From the NCBI RefSeq assembly GCF_001601825.1, contig NZ_LUJK01000027.1, positions 1 through 42,788 on the forward strand: DNA of 42,788 bases, given 5' to 3'. Within the stretch, counting starts at the first letter, position 1. Every line of letters begins with the position of its first letter. Position numbers and translations under genes: made by a program. The DNA is from Limnobacter sp. CACIAM 66H1. GTDB taxonomy: Bacteria > Pseudomonadota > Gammaproteobacteria > Burkholderiales > Burkholderiaceae_B. The notes beneath the pieces are model-generated. The model was not told the DNA's origin and ran no database searches. It worked only from the letters and a program-made list of their open reading frames with translations. This document shows, piece by piece, positions 24,958-33,173 of this stretch.

Positions 24958-24982
24958 ATTTGTAAGTGTTGTACTTACAAAT
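24958..24982. promoter_or_regulatory. ATTTGTAAGT-N5-ACTTACAAAT dyad upstream of the repetitive protein
   Basis: A perfect ten-base inverted repeat with GTTGT spacer lies in the AT-rich 253-base region between 24831 and 25083, about 130 bases before the GTG start at 24830. No T-run follows. It could be an operator for the repetitive-protein promoter; it could also mark the end of the acyl-CoA dehydrogenase unit at 25084. A poorer dyad (AATGT-TTA-ACATT) lies beside it. I saw no gene in this gap. Confidence 0.55.
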
Positions 24983-25083
24983 CCTGATTTGCCGCCTGTA
25001 AAGCACTCTCGGGGAAACGCCGATCGAATCTAATTCTTTGTTATTCAGCCAATTAGTGTAACTCTTTCGGGGGGTAATTTACA

Positions 25084-26214
25084 TCACCAGGCCAGTTGTC
25101 GAATGGCCAGTTCTTTCATGATTTCTTCTGCGCCGCCACCAATGCACATCACTTTTACTTCGCGGTAAATACGCTCGGTGGAGCTTCCGCGCATGAAGCC
25201 CATGCCCCCGAGAATTTGTACGGCCTCATTGGCACAGTGCTGCAAGGTTTGAGTGGCTTGGTTTTTTAGCAAACAGATATCGGCCACTAGCGTTTCGTTG
25301 ATATTACCCCGGTCGATTCGGTCTATGGTCTCGTCGAACCAGGCCTCAGTGGCCCGGACTTTCATTCGCATATCGGCCAATTTGTGGGCAATCACCTGAT
25401 GATCCATCAGGCGTTTGCCAAAGGTTTGACGATTTTGGGCCCAATCCAGAGCCTCATTCAAACACACCTTTGAGAAGCCCACGCAAGCACCGGCCAGCAT
25501 CAAGCGTTCGGTGTTGAAGTTTTCCATGATGATGCGAAAACCTTTACCCTCTTTGCCGACCAGGTAGGCAGCAGGTACTTCCACATTGTCAAAGTAAATG
25601 CTGGCGGTGTCACTCATCCACCAACCTGTCTTTTTCAGCGGGCTACGGGTCAGGCCCTTGGCGTTGCCTGGCACCATGAGCACGGAAATACCGCGTGCAC
25701 CGGGCTCGCCAGTTCGTACAGCCACAGTGAGCCAATCGGCACGCACGCCGCTGGTGATGAATACCTTTTCGCCGTTGATTCGATAGTAGGGAGTGCCGTC
25801 TCTATGAAACAGGTCAGCTTTGGTTTTCAGATTGGCCACGTCAGACCCGCCCGAGGGCTCGGTAATGGCCAGCGCGCTGATGGCTTCACCTTTCAATACA
25901 GCAGGAGCGATCAGTTGAACCAGCGCTTCACTGCCATGATTCAACAACGGAGGTAAACCGATGTTGTGGCTGAACAGGCCTGCCAACAGGCCTCCACTGC
26001 CTGCGGAACACACCAGGTTGGACAGCCTCAAGCGATCGGCCAGCGAGCATTCGAATCCTCCGACTTCTTCCGGGTAACCCAGGCCTAGCAAGCCAAGCTC
26101 GCCAGCCTGACGGTACAGCTCGCGGGGGAATTCCCCTGCCTCGTCCCAGTCATTGATGTGGGGCTTGATCTGCTCATTGACGAATCGCTCCACCGAGCGG
26201 AAAAAGTCTTCCAC
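25084..26214 (-). CDS. acyl-CoA dehydrogenase, third gene of the carboxylase operon
   Basis: The protein is 376 residues from GTG 26214, which has GGAGGAG upstream; the open frame extends to a TTG at 26265 without such a site. ACAD motifs: ALAITEPSGGSDVANLKTKA, GWWMSDTASIYFDNVEVPA, the QILGGMGFMRGSSTERIYRE segment, and a C-terminal MCIGGGAEEIMKELAIRQ typical of citronellyl-/isovaleryl-type dehydrogenases. It starts 34 bases after the biotin carboxylase stop. It probably introduces a double bond into a branched or isoprenoid acyl-CoA before carboxylation. Confidence 0.9.
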   Translation of the reverse strand: MEDFFRSVERFVNEQIKPHINDWDEAGEFPRELYRQAGELGLLGLGYPEEVGGFECSLADRLRLSNLVCSAGSGGLLAGLFSHNIGLPPLLNHGSEALVQLIAPAVLKGEAISALAITEPSGGSDVANLKTKADLFHRDGTPYYRINGEKVFITSGVRADWLTVAVRTGEPGARGISVLMVPGNAKGLTRSPLKKTGWWMSDTASIYFDNVEVPAAYLVGKEGKGFRIIMENFNTERLMLAGACVGFSKVCLNEALDWAQNRQTFGKRLMDHQVIAHKLADMRMKVRATEAWFDETIDRIDRGNINETLVADICLLKNQATQTLQHCANEAVQILGGMGFMRGSSTERIYREVKVMCIGGGAEEIMKELAIRQLAW

Positions 26215-26248
26215 GGATTGTGTCTCCTCCAGCCGGGCTGTGTGTTGT

Positions 26249-28237
26249 TTATAGAATCTGACCAAGCTGGACCATGGCTTGTTTCTGCTTCATTTGGTCA
26301 CCCACCCTGATGTGCACCTGCTCCACCACTGCAGCGGATTTGGCAGTAATGCGATGTTCCATTTTCATGGCCTCCAGACACACCAACACGGTGCCAGCTT
26401 CTACCTGTTGGCCCGGTTGAACCAGCACTTGTGTCACTTTGCCGTTCATCGGGCTGCTGACAAGGGGTTGAAACACACCTTCCGCCAAGGCAGAGGCACT
26501 CAGAAGAGTTTCATCATCCACATGCAATGCCTGTGGATTTAGCCATTGTTGAACCCATACTCCGCTTGAGCTAGGCGTCAGGGTGTATTGCGCGGATAGC
26601 CCTTGCACCATCGCCTTGATGGTGAAACTGCCTTTTGCCATGTCGTTACAATTCCAGTGCTCGATCACCACTGTTTCATCACCCAGTCCTTCGATCACGT
26701 AACCTTGCACGCTACGCCCAACCTTCAAATTCAAGGTGGTGCCCCGAGCCTTGATTTTCAGCGGCTGGGGCAGCGCACGTGTGCTTGAAAAGCCCGTCAA
26801 AGGTATCGGCCACGCGCAGTGCTTAAGGCGGGGTACATAAGCCAAAAAGACTGCGGCCACGGCACACTCTGGCAGGAAATGTTGAGGTTTGAGCAATTCA
26901 TCAGCATGCTGGGCCAAAAAGCCCGTGCCGAAATCACCCCCCTGAAAAACAGGGTGGCTGGCAATTCGTTGCAAGTAGAGTGCATTGTGCTCAAAGCCGA
27001 TGAGTACGGTTCTTTTGAGTGAATCAGCCAGCTTTTCGCAGGCGGAAAGGCGGTGATCGCCATGCACAATGACCTTCGCCAAAAGGCTGTCGTACCAAGG
27101 ACTTACCTCACCGCCTGTTTGCAGGGCGTGGTCGCAGCGGCTGTTCGCATCAGGACTCCAGGCCAACACTGGCCCGGTTTGCGGCATGAAGTCGCGCGCA
27201 GGGTCTTCAGCACACAGGCGGCCTTGAATGGCATGGCCGTTGAACACGATTTGCTCTTGTTGCAAGGTGAGGTGTTCGCCTGACGCAATTCGCAATTGCC
27301 ATTGCACAAGATCAATTCCAGTGATGGCCTCTGTCACCCCATGCTCAACCTGCAAACGGGTGTTCATTTCAATGAAGTAAAAGTCACCGTTTGAATCCAG
27401 CAAAAATTCAACCGTGCCCGCACCCACATAGTGGGTGGCATGCACCAGTTTTAATGCGGCTTCACCCATGCGTGCACGCAGCTCCGCGTCCACCGCTGGG
27501 CTGGGTGCTTCTTCCACAATTTTCTGGTGACGGCGTTGAACGGAGCAATCGCGCTCGCCCAAATGCACCGCGTGACCGTGGGTATCGGCCAGCACCTGAA
27601 TCTCAATGTGGCGCGGGTTGATGATGGCTTTTTCAAGCATGACCCGATCGTCGTTGAATGCATTCTTCGCCTCAAGTTGGGCCGAGTGAAGTTGCGATGC
27701 AAATTCGGATTCAGTCATCACCAAACGCATGCCACGCCCGCCACCGCCTGCCAGTGCCTTGATCATGACCGGGTAGCCAATCCGCTGCGCCGCAGCCATG
27801 AGGTCGGTTACGCTTGCGTTGGGCTCACTAAAGCCAGGAATACAAGGCAGGCCAGCCTGTTGGGCAATTTCTTTCGCACGGGCCTTGTCGGCCATGTCAG
27901 CAATCGCCTGTGGCGTGGGACCGACCAAGGTAATTCCCGCGTCCACGCAGGCTTGCGCAAAGGCAGGGCTTTCCGATACAAAACCATAGCCGGGGTGAAT
28001 GGCGTCTGCACCGGCTTTCAGGACTGTTTCAATGAGTTTGTCAATGCGCAAGTACGATTCAAGCGAGGGTGCCGGCCCAATGCAATAAGCTTCATCAGCC
28101 TCTTGAACATGCATGGCTTTTTCGTCGGCCTCGGAATAGACGGCGACTGTTGCAATACCCATGGGTTTGGCCGCACGCAGTATTCTGCGCGCGATTTCAT
28201 TGCGATTGGCAATGAGCAGTTTTTTGATCCTAGGCAT
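26249..28237 (-). CDS. acyl-CoA carboxylase biotin carboxylase/biotin carrier (alpha) subunit
   Basis: The protein is 662 residues from ATG 28237 (MPRIKKLLIANRNEIARRIL). The biotin carboxylase part carries EADEAYCIGP, the ATP-grasp glycine loop KALAGGGGRGMRLV, RDCSVQRRHQKIVEEAPSPA and FIEMNTRLQVEHGVTEAITG. The C-terminal carrier domain has CLEAMKMEHRI with the biotinylated Lys. Length fits the alpha subunits of methylcrotonyl- and geranyl-CoA carboxylases. It overlaps the upstream dehydrogenase gene by eight bases. Its beta partner is at 21345 on the opposite strand, about 3.3 kb away, with only the repetitive-protein gene and one dehydrogenase gene between. Confidence 0.93.
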   Translation of the reverse strand: MPRIKKLLIANRNEIARRILRAAKPMGIATVAVYSEADEKAMHVQEADEAYCIGPAPSLESYLRIDKLIETVLKAGADAIHPGYGFVSESPAFAQACVDAGITLVGPTPQAIADMADKARAKEIAQQAGLPCIPGFSEPNASVTDLMAAAQRIGYPVMIKALAGGGGRGMRLVMTESEFASQLHSAQLEAKNAFNDDRVMLEKAIINPRHIEIQVLADTHGHAVHLGERDCSVQRRHQKIVEEAPSPAVDAELRARMGEAALKLVHATHYVGAGTVEFLLDSNGDFYFIEMNTRLQVEHGVTEAITGIDLVQWQLRIASGEHLTLQQEQIVFNGHAIQGRLCAEDPARDFMPQTGPVLAWSPDANSRCDHALQTGGEVSPWYDSLLAKVIVHGDHRLSACEKLADSLKRTVLIGFEHNALYLQRIASHPVFQGGDFGTGFLAQHADELLKPQHFLPECAVAAVFLAYVPRLKHCAWPIPLTGFSSTRALPQPLKIKARGTTLNLKVGRSVQGYVIEGLGDETVVIEHWNCNDMAKGSFTIKAMVQGLSAQYTLTPSSSGVWVQQWLNPQALHVDDETLLSASALAEGVFQPLVSSPMNGKVTQVLVQPGQQVEAGTVLVCLEAMKMEHRITAKSAAVVEQVHIRVGDQMKQKQAMVQLGQIL

Positions 28238-29393
28238 TCTTTTTCTTGCCCGGCAAAATACCCATGAATTTGCAGATGATGCCCAGCATGACTTCGTCTG
28301 CACCGCCACCAATTGAGATCAGTCGGCCATCGCGATACAACTGCGACGCTGGGTTCTCCCAAGTAAAACCCATGCCGCCCCAGAATTGCAAACACTTGTC
28401 AGCGACTTCGCGCACCAAGCGACCACTCTTCAGTTTGCACATGCTGGCCAGCTCGGTGACTTCGCCACCTGCCACGTATTCTTCAGTGGCCTGCCACACC
28501 AAGGCACACAAGGCCTCAATTTCAGTTTTCAATTCAGCCAGTGTGAAATGCACCACTTGTTGATCGAGCACGGTGCTGCCGAACAAGTTGCGCTGGCGGG
28601 TGTAGTTGATGGTTTCGTTCAGCACATGCATCATGCCTTCGATGCTGTTGGCGGCACCCCACAGGCGCTCCTCCTGAAACTGAATCATTTGGTACATAAA
28701 GCCTGCGCCTTCCATACCAATCAAGTTGCGCTGGGGTACACGCACATTGTCAAAGTGAATAAGACCCGTGTCGGATGCCCACATGCCGATTTTGTGAATC
28801 TTCTTCTCAATCGTAATGCCCGGTGTTTTCATGGGCACGATGATCAGTGATTTGTTCTGGTGGGGTTTGCCTTCGCTGGTGTTGGCCAACAGGCAAATCC
28901 AGTCGGCTTGCAAACTGTTGGTGATCCACATTTTGCTGCCGTTGATGATGTAATCACTGCCATCTTTGCGTGCGGTGGTTTTGACACCGGCTACATCGGA
29001 GCCCGCACCGGGTTCTGAAACACCGATACAAGCCACCATGTCACCAGCAATGGCAGGTGCCAGGAATTCACGGCGCAGCTCGTCGCTGCCGAACCGCGCC
29101 AAAGCGGGTGTGGCCATGTCGGTCTGAACGCCGATTGCCATGGGCACACCGCCACAATGGATTTTGCCTAAAGCTTGCGCCGCCACCACGGAATAGCTGT
29201 AATCCAAACCCATGCCGCCAAACTCTTCTGGTTTGGTCAGTCCCAGCAAGCCAAGATTACCCATCTTTTTGAACAGCTCATGGGCGGGAAACATTTGTTC
29301 CTTTTCCCAGGTGGCCACGTGTGGGTTGATCTCGTTTTCAACAAAGCGCTCAATGGTGCGCTGCAGTTCCTTGTGTTCTTGGGTGAGTTTCAC
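28230..29393 (-). CDS. acyl-CoA dehydrogenase, citronellyl-CoA dehydrogenase (AtuD)-like
   Basis: The protein is 387 residues from GTG 29393 with GGAG six bases upstream; the frame stays open to 29441 but would cross an operator. N-terminus KLTQEHKELQRTIERFVENE, then GVSEPGAGSDVAGVKTTARK, IHKIGMWASDTGLIHFDNVR and LQFWGGMGFTWENPASQLYR. The combination of this dehydrogenase with a carboxylase of the GCC/MCC group matches the acyclic terpene (atu) or leucine (liu) pathways; I favour atu by overall look. It is the first gene of a three-gene unit led by operator copy 3. Confidence 0.9.
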   Translation of the reverse strand: MKLTQEHKELQRTIERFVENEINPHVATWEKEQMFPAHELFKKMGNLGLLGLTKPEEFGGMGLDYSYSVVAAQALGKIHCGGVPMAIGVQTDMATPALARFGSDELRREFLAPAIAGDMVACIGVSEPGAGSDVAGVKTTARKDGSDYIINGSKMWITNSLQADWICLLANTSEGKPHQNKSLIIVPMKTPGITIEKKIHKIGMWASDTGLIHFDNVRVPQRNLIGMEGAGFMYQMIQFQEERLWGAANSIEGMMHVLNETINYTRQRNLFGSTVLDQQVVHFTLAELKTEIEALCALVWQATEEYVAGGEVTELASMCKLKSGRLVREVADKCLQFWGGMGFTWENPASQLYRDGRLISIGGGADEVMLGIICKFMGILPGKKKNA

Positions 29394-29412
29394 GATGTCT
29401 CCAACATTGACA

Positions 29413-29430
29413 ATCAAACGTTTGTTTGAA
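29413..29430. promoter_or_regulatory. operator copy 3: ATCAAAC-GTTT-GTTTGAA
   Basis: The dyad TCAAAC-N4-GTTTGA lies 20 bases upstream of the dehydrogenase start, in the same relation as copies 1 and 2 to their genes. It is placed to control the whole dehydrogenase-carboxylase-dehydrogenase operon. Confidence 0.8.
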
Positions 29431-29509
29431 TTTATTGTCAAAAAATATCATCCCCCCGCAAGAAAAGCAAATACGGTTTTCAAAGTCACTTTAAGTTCAC
29501 CGCGACCAG

Positions 29510-30565
29510 TCAAGTCTGATCATCGTTCCCGTCCATCGCATTCATGATTTCTCGAAATACAGCTGCCGCCATTTCCAAATGATCCGACTTGATGTACTCC
29601 TCGGGTTGACAGTCACGATAAATTGCTCTGGCCAGTGCCACATACTCGACAACGGGAATCTGTAGCTCCTCGGCTCGCTTCCTCATCATTGGCACCTGTT
29701 CATCAACCTCGATGAACAGAACATAAGGCACATCATGTACACCGGGTTCATAATCCAAGCCGACAGCAATGTGAGTTGGGTTTGTAACTAGTACTTTCGC
29801 ATCACCTAACTTACTCAGGGAGCTATTCAGAATGCTGCGATGTTCCTGTTTCCGGTGGTGCTTGATCTCCGGGTTACCCTCAACCACTTTGTATTCATCC
29901 TTAAGATCATTCTTACTCATTCTTAACGACTTTAGATAAGCCATGTAAGTAATCAGCCAGTCGAGAATACTGAAGAACCCGAGTATCGCGATTAAGGTGA
30001 AGAAAAACTTTTTGAGCAACTGGTGCAAAGACTCAAAGACCCCTGTCAATCCACCAAAAACCGACAAAAGAATCGTCTGAATCTCATAAGTTAAAATGTA
30101 ATAAAGACCCAAAAAAACAAAAGTAATTTTGAAGAAAGCTGTGACCAAGAGAAGGAGGCTTTTCTTGGAGAACATGTTCTTGATGTTTTCAACAAAATTG
30201 AGCTTTTTTATGGAAGGTAAAACAGGCTCTGTCGAAACGACAAACCCGATATGCGCCCAGGTTGAAAACATGCCAATCAACATACCAGCTGCAGCAAAAC
30301 CCATGAACAGCAAAGCGGAGGGCCAGATGATTGCGACAAGGAGCTCCGCGACTAACAACTCCTCACCAGATTGAAGAACGAAGAATATCTGATCAAAAAT
30401 ATCAGAAACAGGCCCGGTAAATAGTGCGGGAAATACAATGATCCCGCCCAGTAAAAACAAGAGTTTCCCGAGCGTGACCAACTCCTTGGCATAAGAAACC
30501 TGACCTTTCTTTCGACTATCTTTAATCTTCTTCGGCGTTGGCTTTTCTGTCTTTTCTCCGCTCAT
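29510..30565 (-). CDS. sctU: type III secretion export apparatus switch protein SctU (YscU/SpaS family)
   Basis: The protein is 351 residues from ATG 30565, overlapping the SctT stop (ATGA). The N-terminus MSGEKTEKPTPKKIKDSRKK is diagnostic. Four hydrophobic segments follow, then a cytoplasmic domain with the autocleavage motif NPTH (VLVTNPTHIAVGLDY) and the pocket sequence DEQVPMMRKRAEELQIPVVE. SctU switches substrate specificity of the injectisome. It could be confused with flagellar FlhB, but the neighbours SctT, SctS and SctN of the injectisome type favour SctU. The gene appears intact, unlike sctS and sctN upstream. Confidence 0.92.
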   Translation of the reverse strand: MSGEKTEKPTPKKIKDSRKKGQVSYAKELVTLGKLLFLLGGIIVFPALFTGPVSDIFDQIFFVLQSGEELLVAELLVAIIWPSALLFMGFAAAGMLIGMFSTWAHIGFVVSTEPVLPSIKKLNFVENIKNMFSKKSLLLLVTAFFKITFVFLGLYYILTYEIQTILLSVFGGLTGVFESLHQLLKKFFFTLIAILGFFSILDWLITYMAYLKSLRMSKNDLKDEYKVVEGNPEIKHHRKQEHRSILNSSLSKLGDAKVLVTNPTHIAVGLDYEPGVHDVPYVLFIEVDEQVPMMRKRAEELQIPVVEYVALARAIYRDCQPEEYIKSDHLEMAAAVFREIMNAMDGNDDQT

Positions 30566-31368
30566 CGCGACACCTCGGCGAGGAATCCCGATATCCACTC
30601 TAGATTCTGGCGAATCATTTGCGAAACCGCATCATTCATAAATTCGAAAATCAAAAGCAAGATCAACAGGCCGATCAGGCATTTCAATCCAAACTGCATC
30701 GAATAGAACTGCACGTTGGGTGTAAACGCTGCTACAACAGCAACACACAACTCGGTCAAAATCAGCACCACGATCACGGGTGCGCAAATCAGAAAAGCCA
30801 TGACAAAGGCCTTCTTGAACAGCTCAAAGACGGGGATGGCCCACATCTGTAAATCTCCCATGGCTAAAACACCGGGAGGTAACACGATGAAACTGCCTTG
30901 TACCAGCTCAACGGCCTGAATCAAGCCTGCCCCAGTTAAAAAGAGATAAATATAGACAATCGTCATGAACTCCTCGAGGGGTAAGGATTCACCGGACTCA
31001 CCTGAAGTCATCTGTGCTGCAAACGATGTTCCTCGCAGGTTATCGATTAAATTACCTGCGATTCGATAAGCGAAATAAGGGGTCAAAATGACAAAACACA
31101 ACATCACCCCAAGCAAAGCCTCCGACAGCATCATGCCAATGATCGCCAAGGAGTGAGTGACTTGCAAATCCACCAGTGGTGCGAACTGAATCGCGGGCAT
31201 GATGATCAAAGCCGCACACACACAGGACTTGATAAGCCATGTGCTTATACTTCGACTAAACAATGGCAAGAGTGCTATGAACGCCATGGTGCGGGGAAAG
31301 AACCACAAGGCAGCGTGGAAGATATCTCCAACATCTCCCACAGAGCCTAAAAGTGCTTCGTAAATCAC
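30562..31368 (-). CDS. sctT: type III secretion export apparatus protein SctT (YscT/SpaR family)
   Basis: The protein is 268 residues from GTG 31368, which overlaps the SctS stop (GTGA). It is very hydrophobic, with family segments FFPRTMAFIALLPLFSRS, AAQMTSGESGESLPLEEFMT and LCVAVVAAFTPNVQFYSMQF. SctT forms part of the SctRST helical export gate in the inner membrane. Length is normal (about 260). Low G+C compared with the flanking metH region. Confidence 0.92.
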   Translation of the reverse strand: MIYEALLGSVGDVGDIFHAALWFFPRTMAFIALLPLFSRSISTWLIKSCVCAALIIMPAIQFAPLVDLQVTHSLAIIGMMLSEALLGVMLCFVILTPYFAYRIAGNLIDNLRGTSFAAQMTSGESGESLPLEEFMTIVYIYLFLTGAGLIQAVELVQGSFIVLPPGVLAMGDLQMWAIPVFELFKKAFVMAFLICAPVIVVLILTELCVAVVAAFTPNVQFYSMQFGLKCLIGLLILLLIFEFMNDAVSQMIRQNLEWISGFLAEVSR

Positions 31369-31568
31369 TTTTTACCGAGATAGGCGACTTGGTCAAGCAA
31401 GCCATTGGTAAATTGGATCAGGAGATCGCCCATCCATGGACCTAAGGTGACCAACAAGGCAACTGTTCCAAAGACTTTGATACCGAAAGGTAAGGACTGA
31501 TCTTGTAATTGAAAAACCGCCTGCAGAATACCGATCAGTACACCGACCAGCACAGTCATTAAAACCAT
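31365..31568 (-). CDS. sctS: SctS export gate subunit, 5'-truncated
   Basis: Only 67 residues from ATG 31568, against about 86-88 in SpaQ/YscS/SctS. The clear family core VLVGVLIGILQAVFQLQDQS and LPFGIKVFGTVALLV is present. In the same frame, conserved-looking codons continue upstream of the ATG (LYVSAP) until a TGA at 31617-31619, with no usable start among them, so most of the first transmembrane helix is lost. The truncated end coincides with the truncated 3' end of sctN. The product is probably non-functional unless rescued by another copy. It ends overlapping sctT. Confidence 0.85.
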   Translation of the reverse strand: MVLMTVLVGVLIGILQAVFQLQDQSLPFGIKVFGTVALLVTLGPWMGDLLIQFTNGLLDQVAYLGKK

Positions 31569-32779
31569 GGGGGCCGAAACATATAATCGGTCTCGGCATC
31601 TGAACCTTTCTTGTACTCATCCAACTGCAAAAGTAACTCGACCTTCTGATATCTTTCATAAATTCGACGGACTGTCCTGCAAACTGCAAGATGTCCCTCA
31701 TCCACCACGTTGGATTGGACACGAGACAAACTCTGGATGATATCGACAGCAGGGTATTGACCTTTGTTGGCCATTTCCTGAGAAAGGATGAGGTGAGCAT
31801 CCAGCAAGGATTTGCATTCAGAGGCTACAGCGTCCTCGGAGATCGATTTTTTCTCCATCAACACGGTATAAACCGCGGTAATATCCCCAACCTGAGTGCG
31901 ACCCGAACGTTCTATAAGTCTCGGCAATAACTGATAAACCGATGGTGTAAGAGCATCGCGTGTGGTTGGCTCTCCTGCAGCCATTCCGATTTCACGTTGT
32001 GCTCGAGCAAGGCGTGTAACCGAGTCGATCAATAAAAGCACTCGAAACCCTTGATTGCGGTATGCCTCTGCAATCGTGGTCGCGGTGAACGCAGCACGAA
32101 CCCTTTCAAGCGCGCTTTTATCGGAGGTTGCACAAACAACCACCGATCGGGTCCTGGTAGCTTCGTCAAGCTCATTTTCATAAAACTCCCGAACTTCCCT
32201 ACCACGCTCTCCAACCAACCCAAAAACCACCCGGTCGACATCTGCGCCCCGAGCGATCTGCGCCATGAGTGTGGATTTGCCGCAGCCGGGGGGAGCGAAT
32301 ATTCCGATTCGTTGACCAGAGCCAAAGGTATTCATCACATCAATACAGGCTATCTTGGTCTTCATGGGTGAGGAAATTGGCGGTCGGTCTGTCGGGGAAG
32401 GGCCCTCCTTTATGACAGATTCGCCTAACCCGCTCAAATCCAATGCACCCGAGTCAAGTGACAATCCTTGTTCAATGTCGCGACCGAATCCATCTAGAAT
32501 TCGTCCCAAAATGGTGTCATTGACGCAAATTGCATGGCTGCGGCCTGTAGACGTCACGCGCGCACCATGTGTGACACCTAAAACATCCTCCAAACAAACA
32601 ATCAGCGCCTCGTTTCCCTCGAACGCAATCACCTCACCGATCAGGTGTACTTTTTTCTTCTGATTGGTTTCAATGAGTACAATTTCGCCCACAAAGGAAT
32701 TTGGCAAATCACTTCGAATCAAACTTCCTTTCAGGCTTTTGACACGACCACCCGTGTGGATTACCTTTGTCGTCCACAA
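31559..32779 (-). CDS. sctN: type III secretion ATPase SctN, C-terminally truncated
   Basis: A 406-residue injectisome ATPase (YscN/InvC family; about 430-440 usual). Walker A APPGCGKST, the GERGREVREF segment, Walker B LLLIDSVTRLARAQREIGMA and PSVYQLLPRLIERSG are intact. Family similarity stops after EYKKGSDAETD (residue 398); the last eight residues (YMFRPPWF) are unrelated, and the usual helical end is missing. The start is also odd: TTG 32779 without a good ribosome site, after an in-frame stop 18 bases earlier, leaving only about 11 residues before the GGRV motif. It overlaps the preceding gene by 71 bases. Confidence 0.9.
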   Translation of the reverse strand: MWTTKVIHTGGRVKSLKGSLIRSDLPNSFVGEIVLIETNQKKKVHLIGEVIAFEGNEALIVCLEDVLGVTHGARVTSTGRSHAICVNDTILGRILDGFGRDIEQGLSLDSGALDLSGLGESVIKEGPSPTDRPPISSPMKTKIACIDVMNTFGSGQRIGIFAPPGCGKSTLMAQIARGADVDRVVFGLVGERGREVREFYENELDEATRTRSVVVCATSDKSALERVRAAFTATTIAEAYRNQGFRVLLLIDSVTRLARAQREIGMAAGEPTTRDALTPSVYQLLPRLIERSGRTQVGDITAVYTVLMEKKSISEDAVASECKSLLDAHLILSQEMANKGQYPAVDIIQSLSRVQSNVVDEGHLAVCRTVRRIYERYQKVELLLQLDEYKKGSDAETDYMFRPPWF

Positions 32780-33173
32780 AAGGACTTGAGGTAATCAGGC
32801 CTGGATCAGTAAGTTCGCTTTGAACATCGACTCGTTGACGATCTCCATCTTCCGAGGAACGACATGAATCCAACGTCACTGATACTTCCGAATCAAGAAA
32901 GAAAGCTTGTTTTTTTGGCGTTGGTAGCTCAGCGATGAAGCAATCGAGCACAGCATCTCTCGGGCTTTGACATGGTGGATCGAAGACCAAGTCGATGAAT
33001 TTTTTTTGATCGTGAACCGAAGAAAGCCTCCCAGCATCAGTCTGCACACGCTTCAAGACCCTGGCGTCTTTACGCTGATTCTCAAGTAATTTTAATACTT
33101 GCACATCTCCAGCGCTGTGACTTGCAACATCCTTGGCTGTAATGGTTGAATCAATAGTCTTCGAATTACTCAT
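32709..33173 (-). CDS. unrecognised protein of the type III locus
   Basis: This 154-residue hydrophilic protein starts at ATG 33173, with AGGT six bases upstream, and overlaps the gene before it by eight bases. The N-terminal half is Lys/Asp-rich and probably helical (LKLLENQRKDARVLKRVQTD). The C-terminal part is polar, without a signal or membrane segment. The last 24 codons overlap sctN in another frame, which is unusual and may mean a frameshift or loss of the original stop. Position between a SctW candidate and SctN suggests a chaperone or regulator; no homology is recognised. Confidence 0.6.
   Translation of the reverse strand: MSNSKTIDSTITAKDVASHSAGDVQVLKLLENQRKDARVLKRVQTDAGRLSSVHDQKKFIDLVFDPPCQSPRDAVLDCFIAELPTPKKQAFFLDSEVSVTLDSCRSSEDGDRQRVDVQSELTDPGLITSSPFVDDKGNPHGWSCQKPERKFDSK

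Noticed and set aside
28237-28312. Earlier start for the biotin carboxylase gene
   Set aside because: The extension lies inside the upstream dehydrogenase gene and is not conserved; MPRIKKLLIANR is the usual N-terminus.
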